Source: Erythrobacter litoralis
Lineage (GTDB): Bacteria > Pseudomonadota > Alphaproteobacteria > Sphingomonadales > Sphingomonadaceae
NCBI RefSeq assembly: GCF_029760855.1
Contig: NZ_SOSI01000007.1
Span: forward strand, 1 to 64,000
Length of the DNA: 64,000 bases
Reading direction: 5' to 3'
Under the pieces are notes generated by a model. The model made no database searches. It was not told the origin of the DNA and was given only the letters and a program-made list of their open reading frames with translations. Below, one piece after another: positions 28,542-36,555 of the stretch; positions within the stretch are counted from its first letter, which is position 1; the number at the start of each line of letters is the position of its first letter. The position numbers and the translations under genes were made by a program.

Positions 28542-29516
28542 TCAGGTGTGGCGATGCTCGCCCTTGATCCAGCGCACTGTGCCCGAACTCGCGCGCATCA
28601 CGACGCTTTCGGTCGTCATCACGCCGCCGCGGCGGTATTTGACCCCTTCGAGGAGCGACCCCGAAGTCACACCGGTCGCCGCGAAGATACAGTCGCCCTT
28701 CACCAGATCGTCGCGCGTATAGATGCGGTCGAGATCTTCGATGCCCCATTTCGCGGCGCGGGCGCGCTCGTCGTCGTTGCGGAAGACGAGACGACCATTG
28801 AATTGCCCGCCCACGCAGCGGAGCGCGGCGGCCGCCAGCACGCCTTCGGGTGCGCCGCCCTGCCCCATATACATGTCGATCGTCGTATCCTCGTCGGTCG
28901 TCGCGATGACGCCCGCGACGTCGCCATCGCCGATCAGCACCACGCCGCAGCCGATTTCGCGCAATTCGGCGATGATATCGGCATGGCGCGGCCGGTCGAG
29001 CACGCATACGATGATGTCGGCAGGCTCCACGCCCTTCGCCTCGGCGACCGCCTTCACATTCTCGGTCGGCGTCTTGTCGAGGCTGATAATACCGTCGGGA
29101 TAGCCGGGGCCGACTGCTAGTTTGTCCATGTAGACGTCGGGCGCATTCAGCAGGCAGCCCTCCGCACTCGCAGCCAGAACGGCGAGGGAATTGGGGCCAG
29201 CCTTGGCGGTGATCGTGGTGCCTTCCAGCGGGTCGAGCGCGATGTCGATCTTGGGACCCCGGCCCGGCGCGCCGCCGACTTTTTCGCCGATGAAGAGCAT
29301 CGGAGCTTCGTCCCGCTCGCCTTCCCCGATCACCACCGTGCCATCGATCTCCAGCGTATCGAACGCCTTGCGCATCGCTTCGACCGCGGCGGCATCGGCC
29401 GCCTTCTCATCGCCTCGACCGATCAGCTTGCTCGCTGCGACCGCCGCCGCTTCTGTGACACGAACCAGTTCGAGGACGAGGACACGGTCGAGCGGATTTT
29501 GCGAAGGAGAGTTCAT
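28542..29516 (-). CDS. glpX: class II fructose-1,6-bisphosphatase
   Basis: This 324-aa enzyme hydrolyses fructose 1,6-bisphosphate in gluconeogenesis. GlpX-type motifs are visible: GRGDEKAADAAAVEAMR near residue 32, GEGERDEAPML, the metal motif DPLEGTT and the late GGAPEGVLAAAALRCVGG. It is separated from prs by a 105-bp gap with no feature I can identify. Confidence 0.96.
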   Translation of the reverse strand: MNSPSQNPLDRVLVLELVRVTEAAAVAASKLIGRGDEKAADAAAVEAMRKAFDTLEIDGTVVIGEGERDEAPMLFIGEKVGGAPGRGPKIDIALDPLEGTTITAKAGPNSLAVLAASAEGCLLNAPDVYMDKLAVGPGYPDGIISLDKTPTENVKAVAEAKGVEPADIIVCVLDRPRHADIIAELREIGCGVVLIGDGDVAGVIATTDEDTTIDMYMGQGGAPEGVLAAAALRCVGGQFNGRLVFRNDDERARAAKWGIEDLDRIYTRDDLVKGDCIFAATGVTSGSLLEGVKYRRGGVMTTESVVMRASSGTVRWIKGEHRHT

Positions 29517-29603
29517 AGGAAGTTCAGTCCTCGAAGCGGTAGATGGTCAGGCAAGGCGACACGAATTCGTATGCGCGCCGCGCGATAGACACGGGAGTGA
29601 GGC

Positions 29604-30239
29604 ATGTCGAGACGCGAGGGCCATCGCCGCATGCCACTCTTGCATTGCTATTACGTTACTGCGGCATTCGCTGGCTTGCTTTTCGCGCTTTCAGCCACCC
29701 CCGGCTTCGCCCAGTCGAATACGGACGGCCGTACCACATCCCCGCCCGTAGCTATCGATATCAAGGTCGACACCACCCCGCAGGACAACCAAGTCGAGGA
29801 TTGCAGCCCGCAACAGGAGGACGCGGCGGCAATCTCCGGAGAGATTGTGGTGTGCCGACGCGTCACGGGCAGCGAAAACCGGCTATACAGCAAGGACGAT
29901 GCGCAGCAGCGCTACGCGGAAGAAACGATGAACGAAGGCATCATCGCCGCGCCAGACGTTGCCGGGGCCGGCATCTTTCGCGGCCCCGCCACGGTGTCGG
30001 GATTATGCTTCGTTCCGCCCTGCCCGAGGCCGCCCGCCTACATGGTCGATTTTTCCACCATACCCGAAGCGCCTCCGGGATCGGACGCCGATCGTATCGC
30101 GCGGGGGTTGGCGCCTCTGGGCAGCCGAGCAGAAGCACCTCTCGATCCACCGCCCGCCGAAAGCGAAGCACCGATTTCCGACGATGAGACAGTCAGTCCC
30201 CCAGAATCGGCATCACCAGCGGCGGAGCCGTCAGGCTAG
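29604..30239 (+). CDS. secreted protein of unknown function with EIVVC motif
   Basis: The 211-aa protein has a signal peptide (cleavage near GFAQS) and a mature part containing ISGEIVVCRRV followed by about 20 residues ending in ENRLYSKDD. Secreted proteins with a related I-V-V-C-x-R segment are common in Sphingomonadales and have no known role (from memory). The last 60 residues are rich in Pro, Glu and Ser and look disordered. The ATG at 29604 has a GGGAG site; an internal ATG at 29631 is possible. Its last 47 bp overlap the convergent hom gene. Confidence 0.72.
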   Translation: MSRREGHRRMPLLHCYYVTAAFAGLLFALSATPGFAQSNTDGRTTSPPVAIDIKVDTTPQDNQVEDCSPQQEDAAAISGEIVVCRRVTGSENRLYSKDDAQQRYAEETMNEGIIAAPDVAGAGIFRGPATVSGLCFVPPCPRPPAYMVDFSTIPEAPPGSDADRIARGLAPLGSRAEAPLDPPPAESEAPISDDETVSPPESASPAAEPSG

Positions 30240-31500
30240 GCGAGTTTTCGAGCAGTTCGAGCGCCTTCGACACACATCGCTCCGGCCCTTCATGGGTCAC
30301 CATCGCAACCTGCACCTCGCCGCCTTCGGCGGATCGCCCTCGCTGAATCAGGCTTTCGATGGAGACATCCGCATCGCGCATCGCGGCCGTGATTTCGGCA
30401 AGTACGCCCGGCCGATCCGCGACAGTAAAGCGGATGTAATCGCTACCCATGCGCTCACCCGGATCGCCGGCTTCGCAGTCCATGAGAGCGGATACCGGCA
30501 CGGAGAAGGGCGCGCCCGATTGTCCGCGCGCTATATCGATGAGGTCGGCCACCACGGCGCTGGCAGTCGGGCGATCCCCGGCCCCGGCACCCTGGAACAG
30601 CAGGCGCCCGGAAAAATCGCCTTCGGCCACCACTGCATTTGTCGGTCCGGTAACGGCGGCGAGAGGATGGCGGAACGGCAAGAGGCAGGGGCGCACGCGC
30701 TGGAGCAAGCGGCAGGTGCCGTCCGCATCCTTGAGCGAAGCGATGCCGACGAGGCGCACGACATAACCCAGCGTATCGGCCTGCGCGATATCGGAGGCGC
30801 GAACCTTGCCGATCCCCTCGGTCCGGACCGCGCTGAAATCGATACGTGTGCCGAAGCCGATCGCGGCGAGGATGGCGAGCTTGTGAGCGGCATCCGTTCC
30901 CTCGATATCGAAGGTCGGATCGGCTTCCGCATAGCCTTTTTCCTGCGCTTCCGAGAGCATGGCGTGGAAATCCGCCCCGGTCCGTTCCATTTCGGAAAGC
31001 ACATAATTGCAGGTGCCGTTGAGGATACCGTAAATGCGGGTAAGCGCGTTGGCAGCGGTGCCCTCGCGTAAGCCTTTGACGACGGGAATTCCTCCCGCAA
31101 CGGCTGCTTCGAACGCAAAGGGCGCGCTCGATGCGGCGGCCACCTCGGCCAGTTCCAACCCGTGATGCGCGACCATCGCCTTGTTGGCGGTAACAAATCC
31201 ATTGCCCGCTCCCAGAGCCTTTCTGGCCAGCGCCAGCGCGGGCCCGTCCGCCCCGCCAATAAGCTCGAGCACGACGTCGACGTCGTCGCGCTGCGCCATG
31301 TCCTGCATATCGTCCACCCAGGCATAGGGCGACAGGTCCACGCCGCGGTCCCGCCCGCGGTCGCGGGCCGTCACCGCCACGATCTCGACCGGTCGGCCCG
31401 CGCGCGCCGCGATCATGTCGCGATTGGTTTCGATCAGCCGGATCACGCCGGTGCCAACCGTGCCCAGCCCGGCAATCGCAATGCGGAGGGGCTCAGTCAT
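30193..31500 (-). CDS. hom: homoserine dehydrogenase
   Basis: This 435-aa enzyme reduces aspartate semialdehyde to homoserine on the threonine/methionine route. It has the NAD fold GLGTVGTGV, the VTANKAMVAHHG and GILNGTCNYVLSEM motifs, catalytic EKGYAEADPTFDIEGTDAAHKL, and a C-terminal ACT domain (residues about 355-430, RPGVLAEITAAM) for threonine feedback. The 3' end overlaps the secreted protein gene. Confidence 0.97.
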   Translation of the reverse strand: MTEPLRIAIAGLGTVGTGVIRLIETNRDMIAARAGRPVEIVAVTARDRGRDRGVDLSPYAWVDDMQDMAQRDDVDVVLELIGGADGPALALARKALGAGNGFVTANKAMVAHHGLELAEVAAASSAPFAFEAAVAGGIPVVKGLREGTAANALTRIYGILNGTCNYVLSEMERTGADFHAMLSEAQEKGYAEADPTFDIEGTDAAHKLAILAAIGFGTRIDFSAVRTEGIGKVRASDIAQADTLGYVVRLVGIASLKDADGTCRLLQRVRPCLLPFRHPLAAVTGPTNAVVAEGDFSGRLLFQGAGAGDRPTASAVVADLIDIARGQSGAPFSVPVSALMDCEAGDPGERMGSDYIRFTVADRPGVLAEITAAMRDADVSIESLIQRGRSAEGGEVQVAMVTHEGPERCVSKALELLENSPSLTAPPLVMPILGD

Positions 31501-31597
31501 CGAACGAAAGGCTTGCTGTGCAGGTCATGGGCCGCCGCCTAGCGCGGTCGACCACTCTGTTGCACCCAGTTTGTCTACGGCGTAGCCAAGGCGGGGT

Positions 31598-32434
31598 TCA
31601 GGCGGGGCTGCGCTCGCACGGCCCCAATTCCTCGATTACGAAGGCATAGTCGCGCTGCGCCAACTCGCGCGCTGCGTCGTCCTGAGAGAGAACCGCGTCG
31701 GCGGGGAGGGTTTGCGGCAATGAGCAGGCGAGCCGGTACCATGCCAACGTATTGCGCTGGGGGGCGGACGCCGATTGGTCGACGATCTCGGTCCATGACA
31801 CGCCCCACCGCGGGGCCTGGCCGGGCCGGCGAACGATCGTCACCGATACGGGACCGTCGCTTTCGGTATCGAGGAACAACTGCGTCTCCGATTCGCCGAC
31901 GAGGGTTCCCTCTACAGCTAAAGCTTCAGACACGCCGGTTATAATCGGGGGTGTATTCGAAGCGACGAGTTCGGCGAGGATTGGGCGAAGCCGCGCTTCG
32001 AGTGCCGGATCGTACCGCATCTGGGCACCCATATCGACTAGCTGGATCTCGCCAGGTCGTCCTGCAACAGGCCGCGCGAACAGCAGGACTTCCTGTTTTT
32101 TGAGTTTGGGTACCTTGCCCTTCGCGGTCAGCGGCAGGTCCACCAGATAGCGCAGGCTTTCCCCCACCGGCACAGTTCCGGCGAGCAGGGAACGGGTCTG
32201 CGCTTCGACATAGAGCCGTGCATGACCGGGTGCGAGGCCGGGCGCGCGCTCCGCCTTCACCCGCGCCTGGTCACGCACCTCCGCTCTGATCACCAGTGGT
32301 GCGCGCTCCGCTAGTTCCACGAGGTCGGCATAGGTCGAACCTGTCTGCATCGATTGGCTCTGCGCTTGTTGTGCCAGCGCGCCGACTGACGCGGACGCCA
32401 AGGCAAGAGAAGCGAGAATGGTTAAGCTTTTCAT
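31598..32434 (-). CDS. exported hypothetical protein
   Basis: The 278-aa protein starts with a signal peptide (MKSLTILASLALASASVGALAQQ). I do not recognise a named domain. Near the N-terminus an ERAPLVIRAEVRDQARV strand region is followed by a stretch (YVEAQTRSLLAGTVPVGESLRYLVDLP) suggesting a beta-rich fold, and the C-terminal helix holds two cysteines (LACSL, GPCER). The ATG at 32434 is chosen because the signal peptide starts there. It is divergent from tonB across 342 bp. Confidence 0.65.
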   Translation of the reverse strand: MKSLTILASLALASASVGALAQQAQSQSMQTGSTYADLVELAERAPLVIRAEVRDQARVKAERAPGLAPGHARLYVEAQTRSLLAGTVPVGESLRYLVDLPLTAKGKVPKLKKQEVLLFARPVAGRPGEIQLVDMGAQMRYDPALEARLRPILAELVASNTPPIITGVSEALAVEGTLVGESETQLFLDTESDGPVSVTIVRRPGQAPRWGVSWTEIVDQSASAPQRNTLAWYRLACSLPQTLPADAVLSQDDAARELAQRDYAFVIEELGPCERSPA

Positions 32435-32776
32435 TTTTTGCGGAAGCCTCTCGGACACGTGGACATAACTTGTGTTCTAAGCGAATTTATCGGTAGCCCG
32501 TTCCTCGCGGGCAAGCGGTGAATTGCCTGTTAACCGATAAACCGTTTGCGAGGCTCGGCCTTGATGGCTAAGGCCGAAAAAGGCACGCAATGACACATTG
32601 TTGCCTCGGTATCGCCGTTAATGGCATTCGTAACTTACCTGCAGGGTCGCGTAGGAAGGATTGCGAAAGTCCGGCGGAACCAATACGCGGCATCGGGAAT
32701 AGAAATAGGACTATTCCGGACGAATGCCTTTGAAGCCCGGCCATGGTCGGGCATGAATTTGGAGTGATGCAACCGA
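32435..32776. other. 342-bp intergenic region between the exported protein gene and tonB
   Basis: No credible coding frame is seen. It must hold the promoters of both divergent genes. The clearest structure is a 7-bp inverted repeat GGAATAG/CTATTCC at 32696-32702 and 32711-32717, about 60 bp before the tonB ATG. I could not place a convincing -35/-10 pair or Fur box by eye. Confidence 0.5.
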
Positions 32777-33472
32777 ATGGCTTATGCTGACCAACAGATG
32801 AGCGGCAGTCGCATCGTTGCGATTATCATCGTTGCCCTTATCCACATTGCTATCGGTTACGCGCTTATCACCGGGTTGGCCTACGAGGCTGCTGAAAAGC
32901 TGGTTGAGCGTGTGACTACAGTCGACGTGTCGGAGCCGCCTCCGCCGCCTCCGCCTCCGCCGGACGAGCCTCCGCCGCCCGCGCCGGATGTGCCGCAGAC
33001 TGTGCCGCCGCCCGTGGCGCCGCCGCCGCCGATAAATATTGCGCCGGCTCCCCCTCCGATCCGGACGCAGCAGAACATTCCGCCGCCGGCACCGCCCGCG
33101 TTGCGCATTCCGCCGCCGGCACCGCCTAGGCCTCCAGCACCGCCTGCGCCCCCGCCAGCACCGCCGGCGCCATCGAAAGCGCGCGGTGCCAGCCCTGACA
33201 ACCAGGGTCGCTGGGCGCGTCAGATCCAGGATAATTATCCCCGCCGTGCCGAACGTGCTGGCGAGGAAGGAACTGTCGGCGTGCGCTTGACTATCGGGGC
33301 CGATGGTCGCGTGTCGAATTGCAGCGTTACCTCGTCGAGCGGTTCGAGCGATCTCGATAGCGGTGCGTGCGATGGTCTGCGTCGCTATGCGCGATACAAC
33401 CCGGCTCTCGACAGGGCAGGAAACCCGATTACCGATACGGTGACCACCGCCGTTCAATATCGGTTGGACTAA
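32777..33472 (+). CDS. tonB: TonB energy-transducing protein
   Basis: This 231-aa protein has one N-terminal membrane helix (residues 12-35) with a His (His23) at the place of the TonB SHLS histidine, a long Pro-rich periplasmic spacer (53-133, poly-Pro and APP/PPAP runs) and a C-terminal TonB domain (about 145-231) with two cysteines (SNCSV, GACDG) that could form a disulfide. With ExbB and ExbD it powers TonB-dependent outer-membrane receptors. It is first in the tonB-exbB-exbD-exbD operon. Confidence 0.94.
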   Translation: MAYADQQMSGSRIVAIIIVALIHIAIGYALITGLAYEAAEKLVERVTTVDVSEPPPPPPPPPDEPPPPAPDVPQTVPPPVAPPPPINIAPAPPPIRTQQNIPPPAPPALRIPPPAPPRPPAPPAPPPAPPAPSKARGASPDNQGRWARQIQDNYPRRAERAGEEGTVGVRLTIGADGRVSNCSVTSSSGSSDLDSGACDGLRRYARYNPALDRAGNPITDTVTTAVQYRLD

Positions 33473-33523
33473 GCGATTGGCCCTTCGGGGCGGAACAGAA
33501 ATTACTTTAAAGGGAAATTCGCT

Positions 33524-34393
33524 ATGACTCTTGAAATTCTAGCAGCGGTTGGCGGAGACGCGCCGCAGAACCAGTTCGGTTTTTGGGAAGCGATGGAGCA
33601 GGGTGGCTTCATCTCCTGGTTCATTCTTTCCGTACTCGTGATCATGTCGGTCGGCTCGTTCTACATCCTCTTCACCAAGCTGATCGAACAGCAGAAGATC
33701 ATGAACCAGTACAAGACCGTTCGTAGCAATTTCTGGCGCGCCAACTCGCTCAAGGAAGGCTCGACGAAGCTCGACAAGAACAGCGCATGGCGCCAGCTCG
33801 TTGACGATGCGGTGAATGCCGAAGACCAGCACTCGCGCATGAACGACAGCCTCGAAGCGCATGACTGGCTTCACGGCACGCTCGCCCGTTCGGAAGCATC
33901 GATCAATTCGAAGCTTGCCGGCGGCCTCCCGTTCCTCGCCACCGTTGGCGCGACCGCACCGTTCGTGGGCCTGCTCGGAACGGTTATCGGTATCTACAAC
34001 GCTCTGATCAGCATCGGCGTGGCGGGTTCGGCCTCGATCGACAAGGTCGCCGGTCCGGTCGGTGAAGCGCTCATCATGACCGCCATCGGCCTGATCGTCG
34101 CCGTGCCGGCCGTGTTGGCCTACAACTGGCTGCAGCAGCGTAATAAGCGCATTGGTGAAATGCTCTCGGGCTTCTCGACCGACCTGCTCGCCAACATCAA
34201 CTCGGGCGGCACGATCAAGCCGGCCGTGATGACCTCGGCTTCGACCCAGCAGGCCGGCAAGGCCGCCCGCACCGCCCCGGCTTCGGCCAAGGCGACTGCC
34301 GGTGCCACGTCGTCGACCGCTTCGAAGACGACTACGACGTCGAGCAACCCCGCAACGGGCACGACGACGTCGACTACGACAACCAAGCGTTGA
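33524..34393 (+). CDS. exbB: ExbB/TolQ proton channel subunit
   Basis: The 289-aa protein has three membrane helices (about residues 27-50, 140-162 and 185-207) with the family segments LPFLATVGATAPFVGLLGTVIGI and GPVGEALIMTAIGLIVAVPA. It forms the channel that drives TonB. The C-terminal 50 residues are a Thr/Ser/Ala-rich low-complexity tail (tandem ACG codons) not needed in the core fold. A hairpin lies between it and exbD1. Confidence 0.94.
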   Translation: MTLEILAAVGGDAPQNQFGFWEAMEQGGFISWFILSVLVIMSVGSFYILFTKLIEQQKIMNQYKTVRSNFWRANSLKEGSTKLDKNSAWRQLVDDAVNAEDQHSRMNDSLEAHDWLHGTLARSEASINSKLAGGLPFLATVGATAPFVGLLGTVIGIYNALISIGVAGSASIDKVAGPVGEALIMTAIGLIVAVPAVLAYNWLQQRNKRIGEMLSGFSTDLLANINSGGTIKPAVMTSASTQQAGKAARTAPASAKATAGATSSTASKTTTTSSNPATGTTTSTTTTKR

Positions 34394-34401
34394 CGGGTTC
34401 C

Positions 34402-34425
34402 GGGGCGGTTCAGCCGAACCGCCCC
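34402..34425 (+). promoter_or_regulatory. intercistronic hairpin between exbB and exbD1
   Basis: A perfect 10-bp stem (ggggcggttc / gaaccgcccc) with an agcc loop starts 8 bp after the exbB stop. No T-run follows, so it is more likely an mRNA-stabilising or partially attenuating element than a full terminator. Confidence 0.7.
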
Positions 34426-34471
34426 ATCCTATATGCTCAACGATCAGCTTCTCGGGATTAGGAAATAAACC

Positions 34472-35002
34472 ATGGCAATTTCGTCAGGAGGCGGCGGCGA
34501 GACCCCGATGTCCGACATCAACACCACTCCGCTGGTGGACGTGATGTTGGTTCTTCTCATCATCTTCCTCATTGCTGTTCCGGTCGCCATTCAGACCATC
34601 GACCAGCTCGAAATTCCGGTGATCGAATCCACCGAATCCAAGGATAAGGTCGAGAACCTGCTCCTGACTGTCAGCACGACAGACCAGGCGGGGCGCAGCG
34701 CGGGCGATCCGGGCTTCGAAGGGGCGTCGCGCAATGGCGAATGCCGGGTGTATTTCAACAATATCGCACCGGTAAGTTCCGAAGAGCTTTATGACCGCGC
34801 ATTCAACCGGCTGGACAATATCGTGCAGCGCGCAGGCGGTCCCGAGCAGATCATGAACGATCCCGAAAAGATCCCGCAGGTCCACATCCGGGGCGACGTC
34901 AATGCTCCGTGGCAATGTGTTGCGGGCGCGATCTACAACGTCCAGGCCGCCGGCTATCCCACGGTCGGGTTCATTTCTAACCCGATCGATCCCAACGGCT
35001 GA
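34472..35002 (+). CDS. exbD: ExbD/TolR biopolymer transport protein (first copy)
   Basis: This 176-aa protein has a short cytoplasmic N-terminus, one membrane helix with the essential Asp23 in TPLVDVMLVLLIIFLIAVP, and a periplasmic domain of about 130 residues. It is longer than the next copies and contains two cysteines (GECRVYF, WQCVAG) that may form a disulfide. Together with ExbB it couples proton flow to TonB. Confidence 0.93.
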   Translation: MAISSGGGGETPMSDINTTPLVDVMLVLLIIFLIAVPVAIQTIDQLEIPVIESTESKDKVENLLLTVSTTDQAGRSAGDPGFEGASRNGECRVYFNNIAPVSSEELYDRAFNRLDNIVQRAGGPEQIMNDPEKIPQVHIRGDVNAPWQCVAGAIYNVQAAGYPTVGFISNPIDPNG

Positions 35003-35051
35003 TCGTTTCGGCGGTCAGTCACAGGTCAGCGAATTTCAGGAGTAAACCCTC

Positions 35052-35483
35052 ATGGCAATGTCAGGCGGTAAAGACGATGGCGCGCCGATGATGGACATGA
35101 ACATGACGCCGCTTATCGACGTCCTGCTCGTGCTCCTCATCATGTTCATCATCACGATCCCGGTTGCGACCCATTCGATCGACATCGATCTTCCGCAGCC
35201 GAACCCCGATCCTCCGCCGGTGGATGTCGAACCGGACAAGAACAAGCTCGTCATCACCCCACAGGACGAGTTGTTGTGGAACGGCGAAACGATCCAAGAT
35301 GGCGATCTTGTGAATCTGTTGCAGCAGTCCACCCTGCTCGATCCGGAACCGGAACTGCAGTTCGAGCCCGACGCGCTCGCGAGTTACGACCGCTCGGCCC
35401 GTGTGCTTGAGATCATCAAGGCATCCGGCGTCACAAAGTTCGGCTTCGTCGGCAACGAACGCTATCGCGAATTCGGCAAGTAA
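35052..35483 (+). CDS. exbD: ExbD/TolR biopolymer transport protein (second copy)
   Basis: This 143-aa protein has Asp23 in TPLIDVLLVLLIMFIITIP and a periplasmic domain ending in GVTKFGFVGNERYREF. It is almost the same as the third copy in the C-terminal 45 residues, which suggests a recent duplication. It follows exbD1 by 49 bp and ends the operon at a terminator. Confidence 0.94.
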   Translation: MAMSGGKDDGAPMMDMNMTPLIDVLLVLLIMFIITIPVATHSIDIDLPQPNPDPPPVDVEPDKNKLVITPQDELLWNGETIQDGDLVNLLQQSTLLDPEPELQFEPDALASYDRSARVLEIIKASGVTKFGFVGNERYREFGK

Positions 35484-35507
35484 GATCTTCCGACAAACCA
35501 ATCGGAG

Positions 35508-35534
35508 AAAGGCGGCTTCGGCCGCCTTTTTCTT
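35508..35534 (+). terminator. Rho-independent terminator after exbD2
   Basis: An aaaggcggc/gccgccttt stem with a ttcg tetraloop is followed by TTTTTCTTT. It separates the tonB-exbB-exbD-exbD operon from the third exbD. Confidence 0.92.
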
Positions 35535-35547
35535 TGCATGTATCCGC

Positions 35548-35576
35548 TTGCATATTCTTCCTGAAAACAGTTATGT
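35548..35576 (+). promoter_or_regulatory. candidate promoter of exbD3
   Basis: After the terminator, TTGCAT (35548-35553) and TTATGT (35571-35576) are 17 bp apart, a possible sigma-70 pair. The match to consensus is weak; the case rests mostly on the need for a promoter here. Confidence 0.3.
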
Positions 35577-35601
35577 CACAACATTGCATAGGGAGAATGC
35601 C

Positions 35602-36009
35602 ATGAACACGCAGAACGCCCCGCTTAGCGAAATGAACACGACGCCTCTTATCGACGTCCTTCTGGTTCTGCTGATCATGTTCATTATCAGCGTTCCCATC
35701 GCGACAGATGCGATCGAGATCGATCTGCCCTCCTGCACCGACTGCCCCGTTCCCGATCTCGAACCCGATCGTAACAAGATCGTCGTCACGGCAGACGATC
35801 GCCTGCTCTGGAACGGACGTGCGGTCGATCCCGCCGATCTGGCATCGGCGCTGCAGCTCACCACGGCGATGCCGGTGGAACCGGAATTGCAGTTCGAACC
35901 CGACGCCCGCGCGAGCTATGACACGACAGCGAAAACGTTGGCATTGATCGAGTCCAGCGGCGTTACGAAGTTCGGTTTTGTCGGGAATGAGCGCTACCGC
36001 GAATTCTAA
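35602..36009 (+). CDS. exbD: ExbD/TolR biopolymer transport protein (third copy)
   Basis: This 135-aa protein has Asp18 in TPLIDVLLVLLIMFIISVP and a periplasmic domain with a CTDC pair near residue 40. The C-terminal half closely matches exbD2, including the FGFVGNERYREF ending. The ATG at 35602 has a GGGAG ribosome site. Its TAA stop overlaps the ATG of a fourth exbD-like frame (TAATG). Confidence 0.93.
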   Translation: MNTQNAPLSEMNTTPLIDVLLVLLIMFIISVPIATDAIEIDLPSCTDCPVPDLEPDRNKIVVTADDRLLWNGRAVDPADLASALQLTTAMPVEPELQFEPDARASYDTTAKTLALIESSGVTKFGFVGNERYREF

Positions 36010-36470
36010 TGCGTCGGCGAGGACGAACGCTACCAGCCGTGCTGCCATATGATCACGGGCAGCCACTCGCACGTATCGACCATTTGCCGATCCTTTTCTT
36101 TCTCTTCCTGCTCGTCGCCGTCGCGCTTTTCCTATAACGCCCGCAAACCCATGCATTGCTGATCGACCCCCCAATGTCGGTCGCAGCGCCGGATCCTGCC
36201 GATACCGACCGTTCGACACATCAGATTGCGATCAGCGAAGGCGGGGGTGTCCTCATCAATGGGACCTATGTACCAGACATTGTTCTCCCCGAAGCTCTAG
36301 CGCGCCTGCGAAGGCTTCGAGAGACGCCCCGGATCCAGTTCGCCCCGGAAGGGCAGCTTTCCTATGGGCGCGCAATAGAGGTTCTGGGGCTTATCAAAGC
36401 AGCGGGATTGGCAGATCGCTCGTTCTGCTTTGCGGATTTGCCGCGCTATAAAGCATTCGGCAAAAGCTGA
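36009..36470 (+). pseudogene. fourth ExbD-like frame split by one in-frame TAA
   Basis: From the ATG at 36009, 42 codons encode an Arg-rich start and one membrane helix with the ExbD aspartate (RIDHLPILFFLFLLVAVALFL), then a TAA at 36135-36137. The same frame continues open to TGA at 36470 and encodes a periplasmic ExbD domain: THALLIDPP aligns with TDAIEIDLP of copy three, and RIQFAPEGQLSYGRAIEVLGLIKAAGL aligns with ELQFEPDALASYDRSARVLEIIKASGV of copy two. The whole length (154 codons) equals an ExbD. Nonsense pseudogene is the simplest reading; readthrough or two separate peptides are alternatives. A restart at TTG 36156 or ATG 36174 would give a domain without a membrane anchor. Confidence 0.8.
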
Positions 36471-36555
36471 CGAGCGAAGCCGATGTATTTTTCCCTCAAA
36501 TGGGAGCCACCGCACGACCCGATACCTCGCATCGATCCGCGCCCGTGCGAACCCC

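Noticed and set aside
27264-29120. A 618-aa open frame on the plus strand, antisense to hisN, prs and glpX
   Set aside because: All three minus-strand genes have full catalytic motifs; the antisense translation is His/Asp/Arg-rich without domains, as expected in GC-rich DNA.
32940-33180. Poly-proline repeat of tonB as a mobile or repeat element
   Set aside because: It is the ordinary periplasmic spacer of TonB, coded by CCG/CCT/GCG codons.
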